Source: Petrosia ficiformis
Taxonomy: Eukaryota; Porifera; Demospongiae; Haplosclerida; Petrosiidae
DNA length: 64,000 bases
Assembly: GCA_947044365.1 (NCBI GenBank)
Contig: OX345639.1
Span: 5,459,444-5,523,443, forward strand
Direction: 5' to 3'
The notes below the pieces were generated by a model. It worked only from the letters and a program-made list of their open reading frames with translations. It searched no databases and was not told the DNA's origin. This document shows, one piece after another, positions 1 through 10,021 of the stretch; the first letter of the stretch is position 1; each line of letters starts with the position of its first letter. The position numbers and the translations under genes are program-made.

Positions 1-1129
1 ACTGAAATTACTATACATATATAAATATATATATAGGAATGGATGAAATAATTGTAAAAGTAGTGTACACAAAGTTACTCATATATACACACACACATTG
101 TAATAATGCCATTTCCCCCAATTCTTGGAATGGAGGAAACAAGTACAAAGATACAAGATACATGCACACATATATATTACACATGTACATTCATACATAC
201 AGAATACATACATACATACATACATACATACATACATACATACATACATACATACATAAGTACATGCATACATACATACATAAATTAATACACATACATA
301 CATATATACATAATCATAAACCATCTTTGTCAGGTCACTAACAGCTACATGTGACATGTCATAGAAGAATTCAAACATCTAATGATGTATGTTTTTATGT
401 TGATATTTAAACTATATGCTCACATGCACAATTATTGATAAATACCAGACTCCAAAGCTGTAGTGGTCCTGCCCTGTCTATAGCAAACCATAAGTGGAGG
501 GACTAAAATTTACACTCTCAGGTCTGCCACCCAAAATACATTTGTATTTTACTCAATTTTTAAACACACACACAAATAAGTACAGACACATACATACACA
601 CATACATACATGTATATGTACATATGAAAATACATACACACATTTATAGTAATACTGTTTCCTCCATTTATAAAATGGAATGCATTATAGACAAAGAGAA
701 TATCATACAAGAAACAAAATACAGATATACTTACAAATACATTAAGAGGAAGAATTAATGCACACACAGGTATATAATATATATATATATATCTTATAAT
801 GGGTATGTGTGTAGGACAAGACATATAAACGCATTGCAGATCAATGATAGCTCGGTTCCTACCGAAGAACAAAGCAGGTCAGTTGTATACTAAACTAATT
901 CTGCAGCATAACTTATAGTAGTGCAGCATAATTAGGCAGCTGATATTTGAATTAATATCAACACCTGCTCTTCTGTCCAAGCTAGCTACAGTGGCTAAGA
1001 CCACCTTATCAGGAATCTGGGTTCAAATCACAGCTGGTGTGTATAATTACAATTATCTTTATCCTTTCCAAAAATTGTAGATGTGATAACAATAATATTT
1101 TTTTCCAATTATGCAGAAAGCCAAACAAC

Positions 1130-1465
1130 ATGATACTTCAACAAGTTGCAGTTATTGCTACTGTTCTGGTGGTCTTTGTACCTCTTCAAGTCTTTGGTCG
1201 GGTTATCTATAAGGTACCATGTGATTATTCCACACCTTCCTGTGAATGTCCTCTCCAGTTTGAAAATGGAACACGTATAGAGGTGTGTGAATTTGAATTT
1301 GAAATTACAAACCGATACACCTTTACACGTTATCAAGTCAACACAACAATTAACACAGTAGCCACTGGAGGTCAGTTGTGGATCATCAATCCTAGTACAG
1401 GAAATTTGAACCACATCCTCTTGATCAAGGCTCAGGCTGTAATGCTAGTTATGTTAACCATTTGA
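1130..1465 (+). pseudogene. Truncated 5' fragment of multicopper oxidase, copy 1
   Basis: The reading frame from ATG 1130 repeats the signal peptide and N-terminal Cys-rich segment of the intact MCO at 3193. It lacks one A in the run where the intact gene has GGAAAATTTG (here GGAAATTTG, about 1400). The frame therefore shifts, and homology to the MCO ends about 60 bp later. The following stretch (about 1480-1680) in a different frame encodes a Lys/Glu/Arg-rich peptide that could be a relic of another repeat. No copper-binding motif is present. It is a relic, not a working gene. Confidence 0.85.
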
Positions 1466-2173
1466 CTGCATGTACCGTACTCCTCTAATGTAGAGAGGAG
1501 TGAGGAACCTACCAGTGAGGGACCTACAGCAGGCCTAGCTACACTGAAAAAAGGAAGCAAAGAACAAGAGCTACAGAAGAGGCCAAGACAGAGGAGAAAT
1601 TAAGAGGTAGAGAACAGAAACAACAAGATCTAGATGAGAGTGAACGAGAGGCAAGACAATCCCATGTATGTTAGCATTATCGCAAGAATCACAAGATAAC
1701 AAGTCACTAAATTCTCTCGTCTTTCCTGCTATTATTTATTATAAGTGTCAAAGACAGTATGACTAAAACCACCCCTTTCTGGATAATTGACCACACCTAC
1801 AGCGAGCGAGGCAGTCCTGCGCATACGTATTCCTAGTATATGTATATACATGTGAGTGAGTTTTGTAACTAATAGATAAATAGTTTATGCAATTGTTTAT
1901 TAATACTGATGTATAGATGGTTGAATTAATGAATTAATATAAAACAACTTTAAACAATAATTCTATTCTTCATCTGAGTTCATGCATCATGGTATAAAGC
2001 AATACTACTGTATATAATTATGCAAAATATATAGACCAAATATTGATCTCATGTTTATGTCAAAATATGTTAAATTGTCTGAGATGCAAGGGCTATATCA
2101 TATCCAAGGACACTAACAAATGCTTGGTATATAGACTATAGTGGTCAATTATATACAATATATGGGAAAAAAC

Positions 2174-2571
2174 TAGTGTTGCATCTATACAGCAATTTGC
2201 CTATATGCCTATATTTCATAATACAAATTGCCTATATGCAGATCCGATCTGATATTGTCTGTTTGAAATATATAGTTGTATTTATCTACTATTCACACAT
2301 GGTATAATCTTCATTATTCTATTGTTCGTGTGCTATACATTTAGCCCAAAATACATTGTACATGTAGTTACAGGCATATTAAGCCTTGGTTGCACATATC
2401 TTCAGATGGTACTTGTGCAGTTTGACAATAATGTATCTACAAAGCCTGAAAAATATTGTGTAAGCTGTATAGGCAATGTATAGGCAATGCAGTTGCCTAT
2501 ACCGATACTCTGCCTATATCTTCAATATAGGCACCTATTCAGATCCCTATTCTAGTATAGGTGCAACTCTG
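2174..2571 (+). mobile_element. hAT-like miniature inverted-repeat element, unit 1 copy
   Basis: The ends are imperfect inverted repeats (TAGTGTTGCATCTATAC at the left, the complement of AGAGTTGCACCTATAC at the right). The element is flanked by a perfect 8-bp target-site duplication GAAAAAAC (2166-2173 and 2572-2579). TAG...CTA-type ends plus 8-bp duplications are typical of the hAT superfamily. It has no transposase, so it is non-autonomous. The inside is rich in GCCTATA/TATAGGC motifs. The same insertion is present in unit 2 at 8884-9281, so it predates the segmental duplication. A third, truncated relative lies at about 49898-50413. Confidence 0.85.
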
Positions 2572-3051
2572 GAAAAAACCAAAATTGTAAAATGATGTAA
2601 TTATACTATATTGTGAATGATTCAGTTCGTTTACTAATTACTTAGTGATGTAAATCATTGTTCAAGGCTGATTAATTTACTAGTGGGGGATTTCTCATAA
2701 GGTAACATATACACCTACATACATACATACATAAGTACATGCAAACATATATGCATACATACATAAATTAATACACATATATACATGTATATGTACATAC
2801 ATAAATACATACATACATACATGTAATGCACACACAGGTATATGATATATATATTATATATATCTCATAATGGGTATGTGTGTAGGACAAGACATATAAA
2901 CGCATTGCAGATCAATGATAGCTCGGTTCCTACTGAAGAACAAAGCAGGTCAGTTGTATACTAAACTAATTCTGCAGCATAACTTATAGTAGTGCAGCAT
3001 AATTAGGCAGCTGATATTTGAATTAATATCAATACCTGCGCTTCTGTCCAA

Positions 3052-3110
3052 GCTAGCTACAGTGGCTAAGACCACCTTATCAGGAATCTGGGTTCAAATC
3101 ACAGCTGGTG
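3052..3110 (+). repeat. tRNA-like (SINE head) sequence in MCO upstream region
   Basis: The stretch contains an A-box-like segment (CAGTGGCTAAGACC) and a perfect B-box-like GGGTTCAAATC, spaced as in a tRNA gene. It looks like the tRNA-derived head of a short interspersed element. It recurs in the same place in front of every MCO copy: 981-1037, 7697-7753 and 14242-14313. It lies about 90-130 bp upstream of the MCO start codon. It could affect transcription, but that is only inferred. Confidence 0.5.
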
Positions 3111-3192
3111 TGTATAATTACAATTATCTTTATCCCTTCCAAAAATTGGAAACAATAATATTTTTTTCCAATTATGCAGAAAGCCAAACAAC

Positions 3193-5724
3193 ATGATACT
3201 TCAACAAGTTGCAGTTATTGCTACTGTTCTGATGGTCTTTGTACCTCTTCAAGTCTTTGGTCAGGTTATCTATAAGGTACCATGTGATTATTCCACACCT
3301 TCCTGTGAATGTCCTCTCCAGTTTGAAAATGGAACACGTATAGAGGTGTGTGAATTTGAATTTGAAATCACAAACCATTACACTTTTACACGTTATCAAG
3401 TCAACACAACAATTAACACAGTAGCCACTGGAGGTCGGTTGTGGATCATCAATCCTAGTACAGGAAAATTTGAACCACATCCTCTTGATCAAGGCTCAGG
3501 CTGTAATGCTAGTGTGCCTATCAATAGTATAGAATGTACCGAACCTTTTGCAGTTGATGGATACACATTAAGGCATTTCCTAGCTATTAACGGACGTATA
3601 CCAGGACCTACACTTATAGTTAACTACAACCAAACAGTTATTGTGAATGTATATAACAATCTTCTTCAAGAGGTTGTGTCAATCCATTGGCATGGACTGG
3701 ACCAGTGGAATACAAACTTCATGGATGGAGTGGAACATGTTACACAGTGTGGTGCTGCTCCACAGTCTAGTTTCAGGTACATCTTTCAGGCTGCAAACAA
3801 TGGTACTTATTGGTACCATTCACACACTGGAGCTCAGAGAACTGATGGACTCTTTGGGGCTCTCATAATTAAAGAGAGTCCAGATCTCATCAAAAAGGCT
3901 AAAAATATATCTGAAGTGGGAGATTTTATAGATCAACCTGATAAACATACACTATCATTTCTGGACTGGCAGCTGAAAAGTACAGTGGAATTGTTTACCG
4001 AATTTGAAGCAGGAGTAAGCTTTTTTGATAGAGACCAAGTGCCAATTGCTACAGATGAGCCATATTCTGGTTCAAACTCACAAGATGGTGCAAGTGTTGG
4101 TTCAATATTCTACTGGTCAGGATTAATTAATGGTAAAGGTAGACATGAAAGTGTTAATTACATTCAATCTCGTCTTAGTATCTTCACGGTGTCACCTGGT
4201 AAACAATATCGATTTCGTCTAGTAGGAGCTCAGTTTTTGTATGCCTATCGTGTGGCATTCGCTGATCATAAGCTAAAAGTGTTTGCAATGGATGGTACTT
4301 TAGTCAAACCAAGGGAAGTAGACTTTATTATAATCCATGCTGGAGAGCGCTATGACTTCCTTCTGGATACAAACAAAACAGAAGAAGAAATAGGTAATGG
4401 CTCATTCCCCATATGGGGTAGGACTTTAGAAACATCTATACCAGATGCTCATATTGTTGAGGCCATACTTCATTATGACACTACACCAGAACCAGATTCC
4501 ACAGAATATGAGGATATCTTTAATGCATACTCAACTACTAGTGAAAGCTGCACAATTGATAATAGTTGTGAAACTGATTATGTAGCCACAACATGCACAC
4601 CTGACTATACTTGTTCAGCTCTCAACTGTCCTTTTAAAAATTATCCTTCTACTTTCAATATAGACTGTATACATGTCAATCAACTAGAATTACTTTTTCC
4701 TTTAGATGAAAGTGAGTTACCTGATGTTCAAGTAGGTGAAGAAGAAACAGTTATTCTGAATTTTGCATTTGGTGGAAGTGGTTCTAGTGCTTCAATCAAT
4801 GCTCGTACTCATGTCCTTCCATCATCACCTCTGGCTGGACTCAACAGTTCACTTTTGACTGCTATTGAAGAGACAGAATTCTGTAAATATTTAGACATCG
4901 ATAGTCAGTGTGATGACAATCCGTTTTTAGTTGTAAATCCAGGTTGTGTGTGTACACATGTTCAGAAAATTCCATATAATCGCTCCATTCAAATGGTATT
5001 TTCAGCTGTTGGACCAAATTTAAATGTAACAGAAGCGCAAAACTTTTTTGCCGCTTCTCATCCAATTCATCTTCATGGTCATCAGTTTCATGTTGTAGAT
5101 ATACAATTTGGAGAATATAATGAGGATGGAGTGTTGACGAGAGGTAACGATGCTATAGCATGTGGAGGTACTAATGTTTGTACCAATCCGTCCTGGGGTC
5201 CAGGTAAAGATTATTCTATTGGTAGGAGTGGTAAAATCTCTTCGACAGCTCCTCGAAAAGACACAATATTCATTCCAGCTGGTGGTTATGTGGTGGTTTA
5301 TATCAAGTCAGATAATCCAGGGTTCTGGTATTTACATTGTCACATTGAATTACATCAGCTTGAAGGTATGGCTATCATTATAAACGAAGCAGAAGAAGAA
5401 CAATTTGCTGCTCCTAGTGGGATGGATGTTTGCGGAAACTTCTCGTGGTCTTTAGATGAGTTTTACGAAGCCCTGGCTGCCACTCCTGGTTGTAGACAAA
5501 CACAAGATGATGATGATGATGCTATTGATTACACTAGGGTTAGGTGTAGGGCTGGGAAGCGCACTAGTAAGACTGGGAAGCGCACTAGTAAGACTAGGAC
5601 GTGCACTAGTAAGACTGGGAAGCGCACTAGTAAGACTGGGAAGCGCACTAGGGTTAGGTGTAGGACTGGGAAGTGCGCTAGGGTTAGGTGTAGGGCTGAT
5701 AAGTATAGTCCTGGTGGTGCATAA
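3193..5724 (+). CDS. Secreted laccase-like multicopper oxidase, single exon, altered C-terminus
   Basis: The product is an 843-residue multicopper oxidase, a family that oxidises phenols, amines or metal ions and reduces O2 to water. Residues 1-23 form a hydrophobic signal peptide. All four copper motifs are present: HWHG (165-168), WYHSHTG (207-213), HPIHLHGH (623-630) and HCHIELHQLEGM (715-726), with Cys716 and His721 as type-1 copper ligands and Met726 as likely axial ligand. The N-terminal 90 residues are Cys-rich. The ATG starts exactly at the signal peptide and is conserved in all copies. No intron is visible. After an Asp run (about 772-776) the paralogues continue into a transmembrane helix; here a frameshift and a 21-bp minisatellite give a Lys/Arg/Thr/Cys-rich tail, and the frame then returns to the shared end DKYSPGGA. 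The enzyme is therefore probably secreted rather than membrane-anchored. The exact substrate cannot be told from sequence. Confidence 0.9.
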   Translation: MILQQVAVIATVLMVFVPLQVFGQVIYKVPCDYSTPSCECPLQFENGTRIEVCEFEFEITNHYTFTRYQVNTTINTVATGGRLWIINPSTGKFEPHPLDQGSGCNASVPINSIECTEPFAVDGYTLRHFLAINGRIPGPTLIVNYNQTVIVNVYNNLLQEVVSIHWHGLDQWNTNFMDGVEHVTQCGAAPQSSFRYIFQAANNGTYWYHSHTGAQRTDGLFGALIIKESPDLIKKAKNISEVGDFIDQPDKHTLSFLDWQLKSTVELFTEFEAGVSFFDRDQVPIATDEPYSGSNSQDGASVGSIFYWSGLINGKGRHESVNYIQSRLSIFTVSPGKQYRFRLVGAQFLYAYRVAFADHKLKVFAMDGTLVKPREVDFIIIHAGERYDFLLDTNKTEEEIGNGSFPIWGRTLETSIPDAHIVEAILHYDTTPEPDSTEYEDIFNAYSTTSESCTIDNSCETDYVATTCTPDYTCSALNCPFKNYPSTFNIDCIHVNQLELLFPLDESELPDVQVGEEETVILNFAFGGSGSSASINARTHVLPSSPLAGLNSSLLTAIEETEFCKYLDIDSQCDDNPFLVVNPGCVCTHVQKIPYNRSIQMVFSAVGPNLNVTEAQNFFAASHPIHLHGHQFHVVDIQFGEYNEDGVLTRGNDAIACGGTNVCTNPSWGPGKDYSIGRSGKISSTAPRKDTIFIPAGGYVVVYIKSDNPGFWYLHCHIELHQLEGMAIIINEAEEEQFAAPSGMDVCGNFSWSLDEFYEALAATPGCRQTQDDDDDAIDYTRVRCRAGKRTSKTGKRTSKTRTCTSKTGKRTSKTGKRTRVRCRTGKCARVRCRADKYSPGGA
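5551..5690 (+). repeat. 21-bp minisatellite inside the MCO coding region
   Basis: About four copies of a 21-bp unit (GGGAAGCGCACTAGTAAGACT and variants) are followed by two longer units carrying GGGTTAGGTGTAGG. Because 21 is divisible by three, the array keeps the reading frame and encodes repeats of the type GKRTSKT. In the +1 frame the same DNA encodes a Gly/Leu/Val/Ala-rich hydrophobic repeat (LGSALVR type), matching the start of the membrane helix in the paralogue near 11770. The array occupies the place of that helix. Confidence 0.9.
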
Positions 5725-6083
5725 AGATGTACTATAAGCTGAGTATTAGCACATAGGTGCTACAAATTGACTGTTACTATTTTTTAGATATTAAATAGTT
5801 GTAGTCTCTTGTTTGAGAGTTTATCTTTTAATGTTTATTTGTGTAGTTGTAATTTATTAGACTTTTTTTTTGACTGTCCACAATTTATGCTAATTCTAAT
5901 TAGAATTACTTTTTTATGCTTTATTTTTTTGTTGTTTATTATTCTTACTTAGTTATAAATGATAGCTTCATCTCATTACTAACTTTAGACATGGGCAAAC
6001 TTTACTAAATACATACATACATACATGTACATACATACATATATAATTATATACATACATACATACATACATACATACATACA

Positions 6084-6117
<34 letters not shown>

Positions 6118-6291
6118 CATACATACATACACATACATACATACATATATACATACATACATACATGTGCACATACATACATAATATTATATACATACAT
6201 ACATACATACATACATACATGTGTACATACATACATAATATTATATACATACGTACATACATACATATATACATACATACATACATACACA

Positions 6292-6325
<34 letters not shown>

Positions 6326-6705
6326 CATACATACATACATGTGCACATACATACATAATATTATATACATACATACATATATACATACATACATACATAT
6401 ATACATACATACATACATACATACATACACACATACATACATACATACATACATGTGCACATACATACATAATACATACATACATATATACATACATAAT
6501 TATATATAATTACAGTATATATACATACAATACAGTGACACACACAACATAAATAACACATACATACATACACATAATTATATATACACACACACTGACT
6601 ATATTGTAACTTCATTGTAGCTTGTGAGCTCAAGTATGCATTCTTTTACTCATTAATTGACCGAGCTCAATAAAATATCAAAAGGCTAAAGTTATATTTG
6701 TTGTC
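5725..6705. repeat. MCO 3' flank with long TACA/CATA microsatellite
   Basis: About 250 bp of AT-rich 3' flanking sequence shared with units 2 and 3 is followed by a roughly 530-bp microsatellite (about 6005-6520). The array is not simple: blocks of TACA alternate with ATATATAC, CATGTGCACATAC and CATAATATTATATAC, giving a higher-order pattern. Long Tyr/Ile/His or Met/Tyr/Val/Cys reading frames here are repeat translations and not genes. The unit 2 equivalent (about 12185-12400) is much shorter. Confidence 0.9.
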
Positions 6706-6921
6706 ATGACAACTGAAATTACTATATATATATATATATATATAGGAATGGATGAAATAATTGTAAAAGTAGTGTACACAAAGTTACTTATATATACACA
6801 CACACATTGTAGTAATGCCATTTCCTCCAATTCTTGGAATGGAGGAAACAAGTACAAAGATACAAGATACATGCACACATATATATTACACATGTACATT
6901 CATACATACAGAATACATACA

Positions 6922-6952
<31 letters not shown>

Positions 6953-7846
6953 GTATGTACATACATACATAAGTACATGCATACATACATACATACATAA
7001 ATTAATACACATACATACATATATACATAATCATAAACCATCTTTGTCAGGTCACTAACAGCTACATGTGACATGTCATAGAAGAATTCAAACATCTAAC
7101 AATGTATGTTTTTATGTTGATGTTTAAACTATATGCTCACATGCACAATTATTGATAAATACCAGACTCCAAAGCTGTAGTGGTCCTGCCCTGTCTATAG
7201 CAAACCATAAGTGGAGGGACTAAAATTTACACTCTCAGGTCTGCCACCCAAAATACATTTGTATTTTACTCAATTTTTAAACACACACACAAATAAGTAC
7301 AGACACATACATACACACATACATACATGTATATGTACATATGAAAATACATACACACATTTATAGTAATACTGTTTCCTCCATTTATAAAATGGAATGC
7401 ATTATAGACAAAGAGAATATCATACAAGAAACAAAATACAGATATACTTACAAATACATTAAGAGGAAGAATTAATGCACACACAGGTATATAATATATA
7501 TATATATATCTTATAATGGGTATGTGTGTAGGACAAGACATATAAACGCATTGCAGATCAATGATAGCTTAGTTCCTACTGAAGAACAAAGCAGGTCAGT
7601 TGTATACTAAACTAATTCTGCAGCATAACTTATAGTAGTGCAGCATAATTAGGCAGCTGATATTTGAATTAATATCAACACCTGCTCTTCTGTCCAAGCT
7701 AGCTACAGTGGCTAAGACCACCTTATCAGGAATCTGGGTTCAAATCACAGCTGGTGTGTATAATTACAATTATCTTTATCCTTTCCAAAAATTGTAGATG
7801 TGATAACAATAATATTTTTTTCCAATTATGCAGAAAGCCAAACAAC

Positions 7847-8182
7847 ATGATACTTCAACAAGTTGCAGTTATTGCTACTGTTCTGGTGGTCTTTGTACCT
7901 CTTCAAGTCTTTGGTCAGGTTATCTATAAGGTACCATGTGATTATTCCACACCTTCCTGTGAATGTCCTCTCCAGTTTGAAAATGGAACACGTATAGAGG
8001 TGTGTGAATTTGAATTTGAAATTACAAACCGATGCACCTTTACACGTTATCAAGTCAACACAACAATTAACACAGTAGCCACTGGAGGTCAGTTGTGGAT
8101 CATCAATCCTAGTACAGGAAATTTGAACCACATCCTCTTGATCAAGGCTCAGGCTGTAATGCTAGTTATGTTAACCATTTGA
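7847..8182 (+). pseudogene. Truncated 5' fragment of multicopper oxidase, copy 2
   Basis: This is the unit 2 counterpart of 1130-1465: same signal peptide, same one-base loss that shifts the frame, and same loss of homology afterwards. Sharing the lesion shows that it occurred before the block was duplicated. It is separated from the rest of the unit 2 MCO (from about 10022) by 1.8 kb of unrelated DNA. Confidence 0.85.
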
Positions 8183-8883
8183 CTGCATGTACCGTACTCC
8201 TCTAATGTAGAGAGGAGTGAGGAACCTACCAGTGAGGGACCTACAGCAGGCCTAGCTACACTGAAAAAAAGGAAGCAAAGAACAAGAGCTACAGAAGAGG
8301 CCAAGACAGAGGAGAAATTAAGAGGTAGAGAACAGAAACAACAAGATCTAGATGAGAGTGAACGAGAGGCAAGACAATCCCATGTATGTTAGCATTATCG
8401 CAAGAATCACAAGATAACAAGTCACTAAATCCTCTCTTCTTTCCTGCTATTATTTATTATAAGTGTCAAAGACAGTACGACTAAAACCACCCCTTTCTGG
8501 ATAATTGACCACACCTACAGCGAGCGAGGCAGTCCTGCGCATACGTATTCCTAGTATATGTATATACATGTGAGTGAGTTTTGTAATAAATAGTTTATGC
8601 AATTGTTTATTAATACTGATGTATAGATGGTTGAATTAATGAATTAATATAAAACAACTTTAAACAATAATTCTATTCTTCATCTGAGTTCATGCACCAT
8701 GGTATAAAGCAATACTACTGTATATAATTATGCAAAATATATAGACCAAATATTGATCTCATGTTTATGTCAAAATATGTTAAATTGTCTGAGATGCAAG
8801 GGCTATATCATATCCAAGGACACTAACAAATGCTTGGTATATAGACTATAGTGGTCGATTATATACAATATATGGGAAAAAAC

Positions 8884-9281
8884 TAGTGTTGCATCTATAC
8901 AGCAATTTGCCTATATGCCTATATTTCATAATACAAATTGCCTATATGCAGATCCGATCTGATATTGTCTGTTTGAAATATATAGTTGTATTTATCTACT
9001 ATTCACACATGGTATAATCTTCATTATTCTATTGTTCGTGTGCTATACATTTAGCCCAAAATACATTGTACATGTAGTTACAGGCATATTAAGCCTTGGT
9101 TGCACATATCTTCAGATGGTACTTGTGCAGTTTGACAATAATGTATCTACAAAGCCTGAAAAATATTGTGTAAGCTGTATAGGCAATATATAGGCAATGC
9201 AGTTGCCTATACCAATACTCTGCCTATATCTTCAATATAGGCACCTATTCAGATCCCTATTCTAGTATAGGTGCAACTCTA
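8884..9281 (+). mobile_element. hAT-like miniature element, unit 2 copy
   Basis: This is the duplicate of the element at 2174-2571. It is flanked by the same perfect 8-bp direct repeat GAAAAAAC (8876-8883 and 9282-9289). The right end here is GCAACTCTA, which restores the terminal A that is a G in unit 1. Confidence 0.85.
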
Positions 9282-9415
9282 GAAAAAACCAAAATTGTAA
9301 AATGATGTAATTATACTATATTGTGAATGATTCAGTTCGTTTACTAATTACTTAGTGATGTAAATCATTGTTCAAGGCTGATTAATTTACTAGTGGGGGA
9401 TTTCTCATAGCTAAC

Positions 9416-10021
9416 ATATACACGTTTTAGTAAATAATACATGTAAATATTCCAATGTACTATAAATGAATGTCAAGACTACAAATACTTATAGGGTTAT
9501 GTACTCTAGGTAACATATATAGTACACCAGCAAAATTTGACTTGTGTTGGTCACTCATATTCAGCAACAAATCAAACACTGAAATTGTTATGAACCTACA
9601 ATAACTATAACAAATCAATTCAAGAGTGATACATAAAAACACATAGATACTTATAACAACTACAAATGATTATGTACATACATGTACGTCAATGTTTTTG
9701 ATAAGCTCATATGGTGCACCATTGGCCCAAAGAGCTTCTTATTTGGCACTGCACAGTTCTCTCTTTGGGCCATATGGCGCAATTAATTATGATTATATTG
9801 TCACTAACAGCAATAACTCTTTGTTCATTGGCTCAAAATGTATTCCAAATGGCGTGCACACTAACCATTATTGAGCCAATATGGCCCATGCTTCAAACTT
9901 ATCAAAAACTCTGATGTACGACATTGTACATATGTATGAACATTTATAACATGCCCAGGTATGATATATTTGATTTATAAGCATGACACTTGGGGGCCCA
10001 TCCGGACTGATACTACTATAA
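9416..10021. other. Unique DNA with one MITE, replacing the middle of the unit 2 MCO
   Basis: In the intact MCO this position would hold codons of about residues 90-196, including the HWHG motif. Here there is unrelated AT-rich sequence containing a miniature element (9694-9909). MCO homology resumes abruptly at about 10022. No gene is seen. Confidence 0.7.
9694..9909 (+). mobile_element. MITE family with GTTTTTGATAAG termini, copy at 9.7 kb
   Basis: This 216-bp element has short terminal inverted repeats (GTTTTTGATAAG at the left, CTTATCAAAAAC at the right). Inside are characteristic blocks such as CACCATTGGCCCAAAGAG, GGGCCATATGG and TTGAGCCAAT. Related copies are at 54016-54221, 60620-60840, 25584-25791 (minus) and a fragment at 21848-21899 (minus). 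No coding capacity is seen. Confidence 0.8.

Larger units (their letters stand above)
1..2700. repeat. Segmental duplication block, copy 1 (upstream half of MCO unit 1)
   Basis: This block is nearly identical to about 6711-9415. It starts with a TACA-rich microsatellite (about 200-335), continues through MCO 5' flanking sequence and a truncated MCO 5' coding piece (1130-1465), and ends after a hAT-like element. The sequence from about 770 to 1400 recurs a second time inside the same unit at about 2837-3475, directly in front of the intact MCO gene. The two big copies stop matching at about 2700 and 9410, which marks a rearrangement end. Differences between copies are mostly single bases and microsatellite lengths, so the duplication is recent. 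Confidence 0.9.
6711..9415. repeat. Segmental duplication block, copy 2 (upstream half of MCO unit 2)
   Basis: This block is a near-identical copy of 1-2700, in the same order: TACA repeat, upstream region with tRNA-like piece, truncated MCO 5' fragment, hAT-like element. It differs by point changes and by small indels, for example a lost short repeat near 8585. The junction with the preceding unit lies at about 6710. Confidence 0.9.

Noticed and set aside
39..378. Tyr/Ile/His- and Cys/Met/Tyr/Val-rich open frames over TACA repeats (also 5968-6633, 6788-7095, 12145-12511)
   Set aside because: They are translations of tetranucleotide repeats in both strands, with no domain and no conservation of frame between duplicate units.
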